Assembly (NCBI GenBank): GCA_903632075.3
Contig: CAHIKZ030005579.1
Span: 205,001-269,000, forward strand
From: Acanthosepion pharaonis
Lineage: Eukaryota > Mollusca > Cephalopoda > Sepiida > Sepiidae
Reading direction: 5' to 3'
Length of the DNA stretch: 64,000 bases
Shown: piece after piece, positions 31,766 to 42,330 of the stretch
Layout: every line of letters begins with the position of its first letter
Position numbering within the stretch: position 1 is the first letter of the stretch
Program-made: the position numbers and the translations under genes
The notes under the pieces: model-generated
What the model was told of the DNA's origin: nothing
Databases searched by the model: none
Seen by the model: the letters and a program-made list of their open reading frames with translations, nothing else

Positions 31766-31954
31766 TGCATATATATATATATATATTCTAATAAATTCTC
31801 CAGCATCAGTCAGCCGGCAAACACACATCTTTTGAAAACGGTTGCAAAACTAAATAGATACAAAGACACCATAGATTTCTCTCCGTACGATTCCCAGATT
31901 TACATATATATTTTTTCTCTCTGTATATCACTTTATCTGTTTGCTTAATTTTTA

Positions 31955-32790
31955 ACCATTATCACCCCATGCAAGGCGTTAAAGCCACTAAGATAGAAGG
32001 GGTTACAGGGAGTAGAAGAATTAGGAACAGAAACATTAATGATGAGCAGAAAGAGAAGATAGATAGCGATTGTCATTGCATTTAAATTTTTGCAGATTAA
32101 AGTTGACAGGAAAGCATGGAGCCGGAAGGGAGTTCCACAAGCGAGAAGTGCGAGAGAAGAAACTGTTAGCATAGAACTTACGGTTACATCTCAGCTGTAA
32201 ATTGACGCGTCTAGTTCTGCGTTTAGATTCAAAAAGTCTAGGTACTATAGCGAAGAGCGCGTTCGAACAATATCCATGGAACTATTTACTGAAAAGACAT
32301 AGAGAGCTAACCTTACCGCGGTGGGAAAGTAATTGAAGCTGTGCCGCCAGATCAGGACCAATAATATTGCAGATTCTTACTTGGATCTTATCAAGAAGCT
32401 CAAGGTAAATAGCAGGGGCACAGCACCATATGTGACAGCAATATTTTAAGCATGGGTGAATGATAGTATGATAGATTCTAGAGAGAAAAAAACTGTCTCA
32501 CCTTACATAGTAAACCGACTTTCTTAGCGGTTGATCTAGCAATGGATTCCATATAGTCTTTCCATTTCATATCAGTAACGTGATCCCGAGAAGACGCAAT
32601 GAATCACTTTCGTGGAGGTTAGCATCAGCCATACTGATGTTAGGCAGCAAGGCGTCGCTGAGATAATTACTGGAGAGAAGTTTAGTTTTGGAGGCGCTAA
32701 AATTAACAAGTCAAATTTTCCCCCAGTTAACTACGGACTTGAGGTCGTTTTGGTACAGAAATCTGGTTACCTCTTGAATTCTCTCGTTGT
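31955..32790 (-). pseudogene. Non-LTR retrotransposon 3' fragment
   Basis: The minus strand begins with the 3' end (TTTTAACGCCTTGCATGGGG-type, about 31965-31985), and 31945-32172 reads SSLALLACGTPFRLHAF, an out-of-frame image of the WNSLPASF block. It continues through the DKIQ region (32380) to the KTKLLSS-type region (about 32680). Five-prime truncated, with stops. Confidence 0.7.
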
Positions 32791-32824
32791 GACTTGAGGA
32801 CAACTCGTACTGCACAAAGCAAAG

Positions 32825-32826
<2 letters not shown>

Positions 32827-32865
<39 letters not shown>
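32827..32865. repeat. (TAA)n microsatellite
   Basis: About 13 AAT units at the 3' end of one retroelement fragment and the start of another. Confidence 0.95.
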
Positions 32866-32867
<2 letters not shown>

Positions 32868-32869
32868 GT

Positions 32870-33290
32870 GCCTCCTTATTGATATGGCAGTTCCTGTAGA
32901 CTGCAATGTATCATTGAAGATATTCAAAAAGCTGTCAAAATACAAGGACCTTAAAATAGAAATCTTAAAAATGTGGCATATGGGAACATCAACAATCCCT
33001 GTTGTAGTTGGAGCCCTAGGACTGGTTGGAAAAGATTGCAGTAGACTAATTGAAGGGATTCCTGGAAGTCCATGCCTCAAAGAGATACAAAAAATTGTTC
33101 TCACATGTACAGCCCACACTTTACGAAAGGCTTTATCTATGTCATTTTTTTTTTTTTTTTTGTCAGTGGAAAGTGTCATGATGCTATTTCTGACCTTAGG
33201 TCCCTGGGCGGGACCCGGAAAGAAATGTGTAAACGCCAGAAATCAAAGGAAATAAAAATAATAATAAGACACAGAATGGACAATCAAAGC
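32870..33290 (+). pseudogene. Non-LTR retrotransposon C-terminal fragment (second lineage), copy 1
   Basis: Open for about 90 codons: MAVPVDCNVSLKIFKKLSKY, KDLKIEILKMWHM, IPVVVGALGLVGKDCSRLIE, then LKEIQKIVLTCTAHTLRKAL. The 'D.AVP.D.N...KE.EK..KY.DL..E....W........PVVVGALG......L..IPG.....LQK...L.TA.ILRK.L' pattern is a familiar C terminus of one group of animal non-LTR elements. It is followed by a 3' region (TTAGGTCCCTGGGCGGGACC to AATCAAAGGAAAT). Confidence 0.75.
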
Positions 33291-33299
33291 TAATCAAAG

Positions 33300-33712
33300 A
33301 CCACAAGAACAATGTGCTTTCTTATTGACAATGACAGTTCCTGCTGATTGTAATGTATTTTTGAATATCTTAAAAAAACTATCAAAATCCGAGCATCTTG
33401 GAGTGGAAATCTCAAAAAGACAAGTGGCACATGAGAACATCAATACTTGCAGAGCCCTTGGTTTGATTGGGAAAAAAATCTGATAGATTCATTGCTGGGA
33501 TTCAAGATAGCTCATTCCTTTAAGAAATACAAAAAATCTATTCTCATAATTAGAAAGCATACAACTGAAATGCTTTATGTCTATAAAATGTGTGTGACTA
33601 TTTTTTTTTTTCACAAAAATAATCAGCGGAAAATATTTCTGACCTTCGGTCTCTGGTTAGGACCGGGAATAAAATGTGTATACAAGAGAAATCAAAGGAA
33701 ATAATAACAATA
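33300..33712 (+). pseudogene. Same non-LTR C-terminal fragment, copy 2
   Basis: Alignable with copy 1 (AGTTCCTGCTGATTGTAATG, TTGCTGGGATTCAAG, GGAATAAAATGTGTATACAAG), but with several frameshifts. It is joined head to tail to copy 1, and both end at AATCAAAGGAAATAA. Confidence 0.7.
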
Positions 33713-34124
33713 TAATTGTTACATAATTTCTGTTCGAACCAGCGTGGCTCATCTTGATTGAATTTCTATCCACTTCTTATATTATTCGGTCAAACAATGG
33801 TTCCATATGATTAAATAGTTTACTTTGTAATTGATGTTTCATTCAGCGGTCCTGAAGGATTCGTTCCCTAACCAGGAAGAGTCATGCTCTTTTCCGAGGT
33901 CGGCCATGTTTTCCTGGCAAGGATTGATGTCTGCATAGTTGAGCCATTTGGAATTAGTTTCAGCTTTACACATCTATAATGTAAGATGGTTCTTTATTCG
34001 TGTCAGTTTTGGGTGTAGATTTTCTAGTTGATCCGTCAGATATTATATACCAAGTTGGTAAGGTAATCAAATCATCACTGTTCGGACATGATTCCAATAT
34101 CAAAATATATATATATATATATAG

Positions 34125-34470
34125 TTTAAGATAAACTACGTAATCCGTATGGGTAAACCTAAGGAGGATAAAATCCAGAGAGCTCAATGTAAATCCAGAG
34201 CAAATAATTTAAATAAAAACAGACCACTTTAAGGTTCCATGTAATAAATTATTTCACCACAGCCCTTTTAAAGGACTGCGGATCATCAGACTTTGCTTCC
34301 AAACAAAAAAGGAAAAGAAAATTTACACATTTTTGACGGGCCGTATTAAACATATGTAAATTAACGAAGTGAGGAAGTGAGGGGGAGAAATGTGTCAATA
34401 AATGTCTAATGAGGGGGGAGGAATGTGTTAAATGTTAAATGTGTCAATATCTGCTAACTCACTCATGTCT
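34125..34470 (-). repeat. Hammerhead repeat, family D, copy 3
   Basis: Inverted copy of 22430-22765, very similar over about 250 bases including the ATTTACACATTTTTGACGGG block and the CCAGAGAGCTCAATG tail. Confidence 0.85.
34242..34291 (-). ncRNA. Hammerhead-like core, family D copy 3
   Basis: The minus strand has CUGAUGA (34289-34283), stem II with CCGCAGUCC and GGGCUGUGG, GAAA and AUAAUUUAU. The lowermost pair is C-G where copy 1 has U-G, a compensatory-type change. Confidence 0.6.
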
Positions 34471-34497
34471 TCTATATATATATATATATATATTTTT

Positions 34498-34787
34498 TAT
34501 ACGTCATTTTTATAAATAAAAATATTTAAGTAAATGATCTGTTTATGATAAAAAGTATTAACAAATTAATGTCAGAGAAATCTCAAAGAAAATATGTGTT
34601 CCCCAACAGGAATCAAACATGTATCCTACACGGAACCGTCATATAACCTGACGTGCTATATCATTTAGCTGCAGAGGAAGCGTCTGGTTATCAAGGTTAA
34701 ATTACTGTTTTTAAACTACAAACTTCCCATGATTTCTCTCGAAAGTTCATATCTAAATTAAAATAATTGTCGAGCTTAGTTCATTTC

Positions 34788-34800
<13 letters not shown>
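34498..34800. repeat. Foldback repeat with tRNA-like centre, family F, copy 2
   Basis: Matches 20930-21130 and its inverted end at 21400. The minus strand of 34600-34690 has a class II tRNA-like arrangement, with CGTCA and TGACG as a five-pair anticodon-like stem, a long variable arm and TTTGATTCCTG. The right end is (TA)n (34792-34832). Confidence 0.55.
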
Positions 34801-34836
<36 letters not shown>

Positions 34837-34839
34837 TTC

Positions 34840-35232
34840 TATCACTTGTATATCATTGCTTGAACCGGCTTCTAATGCTCAAGTTTGAGTGGCTTGTTGA
34901 TAGTAGTCGTGGCTCCTGGGAGCACAGTCTCTTATGGTTATAGAGAAACTCAGTTGAATTCCACCACGGAATATGTGAGCGAGCGGCGCTATATTGAGTC
35001 TGATTTGTTACCTCTTCGTCACCGAGGACCAGTTGGTATGACGTTTGCTTGATAATGTAACTTTCAGGGTTTCAATTCTCGGTAGTGGATGCGCACTGCT
35101 GATGAGTCCTAAATATAGGACGAAACGTTAAAACTGACACGCAAAAGAGCGCTGAATCTTTATTTTCATTAATCAGAGAAAATTTCCTTTACAATTAGAA
35201 TTGAGTATATTAATTCCACTTGTAATATATAT
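34840..35232 (+). repeat. tRNA-like head plus hammerhead, family C
   Basis: A tRNA-like segment (about 35022-35085: AGTTGGTATGACG as D arm/A box, TTGCTTGATAATGTAA as anticodon-like arm, GGGTTTCAATTCTCGG as B box) lies only 13 bases upstream of a hammerhead core. The 3' part (35155-35230) has an inverted partner at 35455-35530. The tail hairpin GCTCTACTCTTTATTGAGC is at about 35319-35337. Confidence 0.65.
35091..35131 (+). ncRNA. Hammerhead-like core, family C
   Basis: CUGAUGA (35099-35105), stem II GUCCUA-AAUA-UAGGAC (six perfect pairs), GAAA (35122-35125) and self-complementary ACGU. The GUCC..GGAC stem with GAAAC is like that of the Schistosoma hammerhead. The stem I partner after the cleavage site is not complementary here (AAAAC), although the 31.26 kb relative has the expected CAGUGC. 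Confidence 0.6.
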
Positions 35233-35454
35233 ATATTATTTATTTTCCTTGTTTCTTAATACTTTTCTTAGCTTTTGCGTGGCGATTTTTACGTTTTAAT
35301 ATCTTAAAATAAATATTATCGCTCTACTCTTTATTGAGCCCTCTTTTAAATCAAATGTATTAACGTTGAAACTGTACTCTATTCGTTCTCATCTTACCTA
35401 TATATATATATATATATATATATAGATAGGTAGTAATCCGTTGGTATAATCCCG

Positions 35455-35735
35455 GTGAGTCTTATTAATATACTTAATTCCAATTGTAAAGAAAATTTGC
35501 TCTGGTTAATGAAAAATTTTATTTATTATTATTGCTATTAATTGTACATTATTTGGGATAGACTGTTCTAGTTCCACGTGCCATGTTTGATGGATGTCAG
35601 TTATCAGTTATCTCTTGTTAATTTCCCTCTGAAAGTTCTCCACTGCCTTAGCCGGGTATTGAACTCACACTCTTTAGGTTCTGTCACTGGATCTAACTAA
35701 TGCCTTTATCCACTGTGCCATGTGTCCTTGCTATT
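35455..35735 (-). repeat. Family C inverted end plus truncated family B copy 4
   Basis: 35455-35530 is the inverted partner of 35155-35230. 35555-35735 is a minus-strand family B segment from GGTAGACTGTTCTAG-like text (GGGATAGACTGTTCTAG here) through GCCGGGTATTGAACTC to the tRNA-like start. The hammerhead part is missing. Confidence 0.7.
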
Positions 35736-35769
35736 AATTGATTCTTTCATGATTTTTATTTTATTTTAA

Positions 35770-36140
35770 GGAATGTAAAACTGCGGTTCAAAAGAAAATA
35801 AATGGTCCAGTTTATATAGAAAGTGTTGATCAATTCAAAAATCTGTTGTGGAATTTTGTGCTGATCCACGGCTGCTGGGTAGATCAGCTGAGTTCGACAG
35901 CGATCAAACAAAAGAAATTACTAAAGAATAATTAACGTTATAAGACATCAAAAAAGATAACAGATTCAAAATATCCTAAAATTGATAATAATTGGAACTA
36001 GCTTGGTTGTGTCAGTCGCTTTGTTGTTTGGCCACCATAAAAATCGTGACAGGCGATGAAAAGTGGATGTTTTACAATAACATGAAAAAAAAAAGACAGT
36101 GACGCAAGCCAAATAAAATACTATCTGTACTTAATCCCAA
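35770..36140 (+). pseudogene. Mariner transposase relic (different lineage)
   Basis: KIVTGDEKWMFYNNMKKKK (about 36040-36096) is the mariner block around the first catalytic aspartate (TGDEKW). Upstream text includes stops and frameshifts. The remaining domains are absent, so only a short piece of a mauritiana/cecropia-like transposase is left. Confidence 0.6.
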
Positions 36141-36164
36141 TCGTTAAAACTAGGTGGTGTTTTT

Positions 36165-36640
36165 ATTTTAATCATTTCACCCCAAGCAAGACAGGAATGC
36201 CACAAGTCCGCAGGGGGTTACAGGGAGTGAAAATGATAGAAAAGACTGAGAATAGGGAGGATTGAGGAAAGGACAAAAGACGAACTGGATACAAGAAGAC
36301 GGAAAATGGCAATTGAAATAGTATTGAAAATTTTACTTTTCAGGGAAGCAAGTAAACGGAAGGGAATTCCACCGACTGGAAGTGGGATAAAAGAGACTGT
36401 TGGGGTAGAAGTGGCCGTTGCATTTGGATATTTCACTAGTAAACGGGTGGGACCTAGATTCCAATCTAGTATCACGCTTAAATTCATGCAGCCAGAACAC
36501 CAAGGAAAAAAAGCTCATCAGAGCAGTAGTCATGAAAATATTTTGTAGAAAAGACAGAGGGAAGCCACGTTACGTTGGTGAGAAAAAGACTGAATGCCAA
36601 GTCAGGATCGATTACATTATCTATATGATGAGATTATATT
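36165..36640 (-). pseudogene. Non-LTR retrotransposon 3' fragment
   Basis: The minus strand has RLESRSHPFTSEISKCNGHF and YPNSLFYPTSSRWNSLPF (36533 down to 36333), the SHPFT..CN..FYPNSFF...WNSLP block, and ends TTTCACTCCCTGTAACC to about 36175. The upstream DKIQ part is lost. Confidence 0.8.
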
Positions 36641-36649
36641 GAGTCTGCT

Positions 36650-37218
36650 ATTATAGACACTTTTCACGGAATCAAATAATGTTTTCACTTATTCTACTCA
36701 AACGCAGTAATCAATTGGCAGTATAATATTTCATCCGAAGGACACAAGACTCCATATTTATTTATGACCAGTAGTAATGTTTTACATTGTGGCTGGAAAG
36801 CTTTAATTTTGTGTCACATTGGACAGACATAGCACTTTTCAATTCCTCTTTATTCCATCTTTCCCAAAATTCTCTGAATAAATAAATAAAAAAAAGAATC
36901 ATTTCTCCAGAAGTCTGGGAGAACACCAAGAACAGTTTTTCGCTGAGAAAGATTAAAGATTGTTAGAGGAATTATGAGGTTGTCTAAAAGATGGCCTTAC
37001 ATCAATGATTACCAACATGGAGCATATGCCCCACCGGTGGGGGCATGGTAATATTTTGCTGGGGGCATGCGTAGGATGGGCATCCTTCGGTTTATTATAC
37101 CAACAGAATAAGGGGGCAATTCGAGAATGAGTTATCAACAGTGAATTGTTTTCTAGTGAGTCTGGGTGAAACTGTTAATGTTAATGGGTGTTAATACATA
37201 CGATGCATATACAATATG
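36650..37218. other. No recognised gene; possible decayed element
   Basis: Contains GGAGCATATGCCCCACCGGTGGGGGCATGG-like palindromic sequence around 37018-37048. I could not define element ends. Confidence 0.3.
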
Positions 37219-37541
37219 TGTTGTTCATGATGACGGTCGTCTTTGAGTATAGAATCCAGAGGTTAGCAGAGAATATTTCGAAGACAGTAAGGAAGCGTAG
37301 TTCAGGTTAGCAGTGGATATCCTGGTAAAGTAGCAGAGCGTAGTTCTTCCTTCTGTTTCTCTTCACCTGACAAGCTGGCACCGGACATTCGGGTAGAGTA
37401 AACAAAATGGCCGCCTTTATACACGACGGATTGAATATTCTACGTCTTCTGATTGGTTAACCTTCTATTGTTGGACTATAAAGTGAGTCAAGTCATTTGG
37501 ACTGGCTCACTAGTGCATAATATAGACAAAAAATTGCAACA
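37219..37541 (+). mobile_element. Solo LTR, family B, copy 1
   Basis: 323 bases beginning TGTTGTTCATGATGA and ending TTGCAACA (TGTTG/CAACA ends), flanked by a perfect 5-base duplication ATATG (37214-37218 and 37542-37546). The copy at 61944-62268 is alignable throughout. Contains ACTATAAAGTGAG as a possible TATA region. Confidence 0.9.
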
Positions 37542-37719
37542 ATATGCATGTATAAAAATATTTCATGCGTAATTGGCAAGAATTAAATATTACAGTGGGG
37601 GGGGGAAACGAATTTTAGAAATACCAAAGTGGGGACATGACCCCAAATCGTCTGTCTTGGATAATGGAAAACAGGGTAAATAAAATGTTTAATAAAGTTA
37701 ATATTGGAAAAAAAATTAT

Positions 37720-38735
37720 ATTTTATTTGTACTAGAAAAACCGAACAAAGTTTTCGATCAGCCCAAAACCTTGCTGAAATAAAAGATGGCTTAAGATGAA
37801 AGAAACATTAAATAACTTCCTCAATATAGTAATGGAAATGAAATACTATTTAGTATTTTATTAGGGTGCGCGTTATAGGTATGGATGTTTTATATGGCAT
37901 GAAATAATTCATGATTAAACAGGGCCTTTCATAAAATACAGCTATTGGATACTTTGGTATGCATCGTCGTTCGCCGGTTGAGCCCTATAGAGAAAAAGAA
38001 ATGTAAATCTTTATTTGTACAAGATAAACCAAACAAAGATTTCTATCAACCCAAACCGTTACTGAAATGAAAGATGGCTGAAAATGGAAGAAAGATTAAA
38101 TAAGTGGCGCAATATAGTAATGGAAATAAAATGCTATTTAATATTTTATTAGGGTGCGTGTTATAGGCGTGGAAATTTTATACGGCATAAAATAATCTAC
38201 AACTAAACAGGACATTCGAGAAAACTTAATAAAGAAAATGTTCACTCCGACAGGAACTGAAACTGTGTCCACCTTTGTAGGAGAAACCACAGATTGATTG
38301 GACGGTGCTTTAAGTGTCTACGATAAAGATTAAAGATTGTTAGAGGAATTATGATTAAATGGATGTTTTATATGGCATAAAATAACTCACGATTAAACAA
38401 GACCTTTCATAAAATACATCTGTTGGATACTTTGGTATGCATCATCAATTGTGTTTCTAGCCGAGGTTCTTTAGGGGTCTTGGATCTTTGAACATCATAC
38501 CCACTTTCCACGGTAACCAGACCGATACTGATCGAGTATCGACTTGTGTACCTTCCGTTAGCTACGATTTTTTCCACCCTTCTGACTACACACTGTGGCT
38601 CCTCTTAGCAAGTTATAGTCCAATCCCAGATAATCAAGAAATCTTAATAAAGAAAATGTTCACTCCAAAAGGAATTGAACCTGCGTCCACCTTTGTAGGA
38701 GAAACCATACTTTGATTAGGTGTGCCTTAAGCGAT
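37720..38735. repeat. Tandem repeat of about 300-450 bases, three units
   Basis: Blocks such as TTTTATTAGGGTGCG, TATGGCATGAAATAATTC-like text and TGGATACTTTGGTATGCATC recur around 37860-37965, 38140-38215 and 38350-38440. A second block (AATGTTCACTCC..CCACCTTTGTAGGAGAAACCA) occurs at about 38240 and 38655. On the minus strand this block contains GGTTCAATTCC, a B-box-like motif, so part of the unit may be tRNA-derived. Confidence 0.7.
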
Positions 38736-38948
38736 ATTAATGTTTGAAGTAATAAAAGTGTCAGATTAAAAACAAATCCATTAATTCTTTAGAAATTGCT
38801 TTGTTTACGTTTCGAATACAAAAATGATCAGATATGAAAAAATGAAAGTAAAGTGTGCTTTCCTTGAAAGGGAATATACACACAGTTTAAAGTAAAAATA
38901 TAAATATGTCGTCTATTTCAAATGTGATCATCCACTGTAATAACGTTT

Positions 38949-38949
<1 letters not shown>

Positions 38950-39025
<76 letters not shown>

Positions 39026-39028
39026 TAT
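38950..39028. repeat. (TA)n-(TATG)n microsatellite
   Basis: About 48 bases of TA followed by eight ATGT units. Confidence 0.95.
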
Positions 39029-39313
39029 GCTCTCGTTCGCCGATTGAGAAAGAGAATTTTTTCAACAGTAGCTGCTCCTGCTATTAACGCACCGCTCTTC
39101 AATTATGAATTGAGCGCTCTTGGCTACTGACATGGAGTTTGTATACATCACCTGCATAATACGTTAGAAGATTCCCTTTCCCTTCCGTGCGCCGATAGCT
39201 TTGCGGAGGAGTCTCTGACTGATGCCAAATCGGGCGAGTTTCGGTCCCGCGTTGAAGCAATCAGATGTCTAGTCACACTCATGAGCTGTGATAGAGCAAA
39301 ACAGGTTGTGGAA

Positions 39314-39319
<6 letters not shown>

Positions 39320-39370
<51 letters not shown>

Positions 39371-39490
39371 GTTGGATAGATGTGAGTTTGTGACCCTGGG
39401 TTTCACGCTTTAGCGATCGTCAGACAAACTGATTAATCATCTATCCAACCAAATATGTTAGCTCTATCTCTGATATTGAGCGCTTTCTAA
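39320..39490. repeat. Hammerhead repeat, family I
   Basis: After CT and TA runs (39317-39367), TTGGTTGGATAGATG (39369-39383) pairs with CATCTATCCAACCAA (39439-39453). The inverted left arm carries a complete hammerhead. The direct right arm carries the tail GCTCTATCTCTGATATTGAGC (39461-39481). Confidence 0.8.
39384..39431 (-). ncRNA. Hammerhead ribozyme candidate, family I
   Basis: On the minus strand stem I AGUUUGU (39430-39424) pairs perfectly with ACAAACU (39391-39385), seven pairs. CUGACGA is at 39423-39417. Stem II is CGC-UAAA-GCG with a U-U at its base. GAAA is at 39404-39401. Stem III ACCC-A-GGGU is self-complementary, and the cleavage triplet is GUC (C at 39392). All conserved core bases are present. 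Stem III has too small a loop for a monomer, so dimer action is likely. Confidence 0.78.
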
Positions 39491-39554
39491 TAAGTGCCGC
39501 GCATATAATATATAAATAATTATACATACTTATATTTATTTATATTTATATATA

Positions 39555-39557
39555 GAT

Positions 39558-39602
<45 letters not shown>
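39555..39602. repeat. (GATA)n microsatellite
   Basis: About 12 units abutting a TIR element. Confidence 0.95.
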
Positions 39603-39603
<1 letters not shown>

Positions 39604-40186
39604 TACCGGGTGTAACAACAAAATTGTGTAAAATAAAAATTGTACAATTGTTAGATTAAGATTCGAACCGTTGTATCTTAGAAATGATTAAAGATATATT
39701 ACTGGAATTCTCCGAGGTTTTATAACTCTACTGGACTTTATTTGAACAATAAGAATGTTTTTTAACTCTAAGTTGAATTGATGATCCTTCTTCCTGTTGT
39801 GACCTCTTGATCCAGGTTTCCTTTCTACTGTTCCCTCTTTTTTTAAACTTATTCACCGTTCTCTTGACGGTTCTTTAATGGACTTTGAAGACAGAAGCCA
39901 AATTATGAATGTTGGTACCATTACTGAAGGCCTGAATGATCATTTTCCTCTCACCATTGCCCAATTGGGAAGACATAGTGCGGCTGACACAAACGATTTT
40001 AACCTGTTCGCTTTCTAGCTGAATGACTCAAAAAGTTTTTCAGTGATTCTTAGAAATGGTGTCAAGATGGTTAAATGTCTTGTCTGAAAAACTGGAAAAA
40101 AAATTCAATTAGTTTAGCGGTTTTTAGACATTAAGCATTTCGTCGCATGCTGTTAAACGACTTCGACGATTTTGGTGCTACACCCG

Positions 40187-40192
<6 letters not shown>
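39603..40192 (-). mobile_element. Internally deleted Tc1/mariner-like TIR element
   Basis: Inverted ends ACCGGGTGTAACAACAAAAT (from 39605) and, reversed, ACCGGGTGTAGCACCAAAAT (from about 40190), next to TA. The minus strand has an initiator (39976) followed by SSQLGNGERKMIIQAFSNGT, then VKRTVNK after one stop: a transposase N-terminal helix-turn-helix. The rest is missing. Confidence 0.75.
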
Positions 40193-40230
<38 letters not shown>

Positions 40231-40342
40231 GACTTTAGGAGAAAGGCTACATTGGACGAAACGCGTCAGCAATAGCTACAGTTTTCCTATTGTCATTTAT
40301 ATTTATAAATATTGTCTTTTCTACAGGTTAACTCTGAGAAAT

Positions 40343-40394
<52 letters not shown>

Positions 40395-40396
40395 AA
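40193..40396 (+). repeat. Repeat L with degenerate hammerhead between (TA)n arrays
   Basis: GGACGAAACGCGUC (40255-40268) keeps GAAA, a self-complementary ACGCGU and C at the cleavage position, but the CUGANGA box reads UAGGAGA. The continuation GTTTTCCTATTGTCATTTAT is complementary to the 30.4 kb fragment. Confidence 0.45.
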
Positions 40397-40524
40397 TATA
40401 CAATGTGGTAATCCTTATGGAATTTCAAGGAAGATATAGATTCAGGGGAGCTTTATGTCAAAAAGACAGAAAAATTATTATTAATTAAAGAATATCAAAC
40501 ACTTAAAATCTCATAGGTAATAAT

Positions 40525-40542
40525 AATTATATATATATATAT

Positions 40543-40590
<48 letters not shown>
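40525..40590. repeat. (TA)n-(GATA)n microsatellite
   Basis: Short TA run then ten GATA-type units. Confidence 0.95.
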
Positions 40591-41450
40591 AGAAAACAAA
40601 AATCATTGGTGAAACAAACGAACAGCTTGCCAAAACTCTTATCTAGTTACAGTCTGAAATGAAGACGACAAAACTGAAAAAAGAAAGAGAAAAAATGCCT
40701 AAAAGTAAAACTTACCTACTCAGTAAAGTGCTCGAAGCCCGGATTACCAGACCGAGCCAAAAAAAAAAGCGCTTATCAACGTTAAATTCTAAGAAAGGAT
40801 CGCTCTAATCGTCACTCGAGTTTCACGCTCACTCGATGTACAGATGACTTGAACATATATATATATATATATTGATAAGAAAATGAATTTTTAACAATTA
40901 AAAAACATCTGTGTAAATTTTATTTGTATCTGCGGGTTTTTAAACATTAGAAGTTTCGCGTCTGTGATTCTGGTTGATATGAAGCAAGTTCGGTCACTCG
41001 TTCTCTCTGTAATAACTCTCCTGTAACGTGAGGTAAAGAAGACAATCTTCGGAGAAATGATACTCAATATTAACAGAACGTGAAACCAGTCCGAGTCATG
41101 ACCATAAATCTCGGACATAATTAAACTGACAGAAAACTCATTAGGGACAGTTTGAAGAATGTGGAAAGCTGGACAATGGATATTAACGTTGATTTATTTT
41201 CTCTTTCCGTTCTGTTCAATGGTAGTTAGTTACTATCCATTTGTCTGTGAATATTTTAAAAGTAAAACAACAAAAAGAAAAAAAACAAACTTAATCGCGA
41301 AAGATAAATAATTTTTGCTGTAAGGACCTCACCGGATCAATTTGCAATCAGTTTCTATACGTAACGCGACGTATGGTTCAATAGCATACTGTTTTGTTTA
41401 ACAAATATCCTGCTGGCGTCAGTTAAAACTAACGCCATCTTTTTTCCTTA
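40591..41450. other. No recognisable gene
   Basis: AT-rich sequence. A minus frame of 75 codons (40891-41118) has no family signature. Confidence 0.4.
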
Positions 41451-41555
41451 TAAAGTGGGCGGCAAAAGTAGATATACAGTAAGTATTATACTAGTTATTC
41501 TAGGATTCATTTAATACTAGGAATCATTAAAATCATCATACTTATTATAAAATCC

Positions 41556-41598
<43 letters not shown>

Positions 41599-41820
41599 TG
41601 TACGTTTATATATTGGATCGGATTTCCTACATTTTTCAACCGATTTCAACAAAACTTCACAGGACTATGTAAAATTACCTTGCGGTGGTTCTGACAGCGC
41701 CAAAAATTGGAAAGACACAATTGTTTTTGCACGAAATCAATTTGAAAGCACGATTAAGAGGCATCGCAAGAATGAAAGGGGGACAACTCATATCGAGTTA
41801 TACTTATTATAAAACCCAGG

Positions 41821-41861
<41 letters not shown>

Positions 41862-42260
41862 CGTTTATATATGGGATCGGATTTCCTACATTTTCAACCG
41901 ATTTCAACAAAACTTCACTTTTTTTTTGGCAGGTAGTGTTTCTTATTATCTTGCACACTTTTTCTTTTTTTTTTACATTCAGAATGCTTTAAAAAATTCC
42001 ATTTATAAGACAATTGTTTGTAATAAAATTCTATTCAATCGGTAGACTGATAACGATTGAAAATAATGTTTTTGTTTGAATTTGGGTTTGACCAATTCGT
42101 AAAAAAAAAAAAAAAAAAAAACTAATTAAGACATGCGTGTCTGTCAACCTTAAACAATAATCTTTGTCAATTTTATTTTTCAGTCTTTATGATGGTCGAT
42201 ACTTGATCTATCGCTTAATGTTACATCCCCGGGCAACGCCAGGCTCTACTGCTAGCTATT
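41450..42260 (-). repeat. Dispersed repeat with (TG)n, two internal units
   Basis: The unit AAATCCAGG-(TG)n-TTTATATATTGGATCGGATTTCC with CCGATTTCAACAAAACTTCAC occurs at 41548-41665 and again at 41812-41918, about 265 bases apart. The right end (42220-42258) is CCCGGGCAACGCCAGGCTCT, the inverse of the 5046 end. So 5046-6405 and this region may be two decayed copies of one element class. Class unknown. Confidence 0.5.
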
Positions 42261-42330
42261 AATAATTTTATTTTGATAATTTTTATCATAATACATTTAT
42301 TATAATTTTTATTTTTTAATAAATAATAAC

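Noticed and set aside
37018..37110. hAT or other element end at the GGTGGGGGCATGG palindrome
   Set aside because: No matching far end or target duplication could be found by eye.
40230..40275. Full hammerhead in repeat L
   Set aside because: GAAACGCGUC is right, but the CUGANGA box reads UAGGAGA and no stem II of more than three pairs forms.
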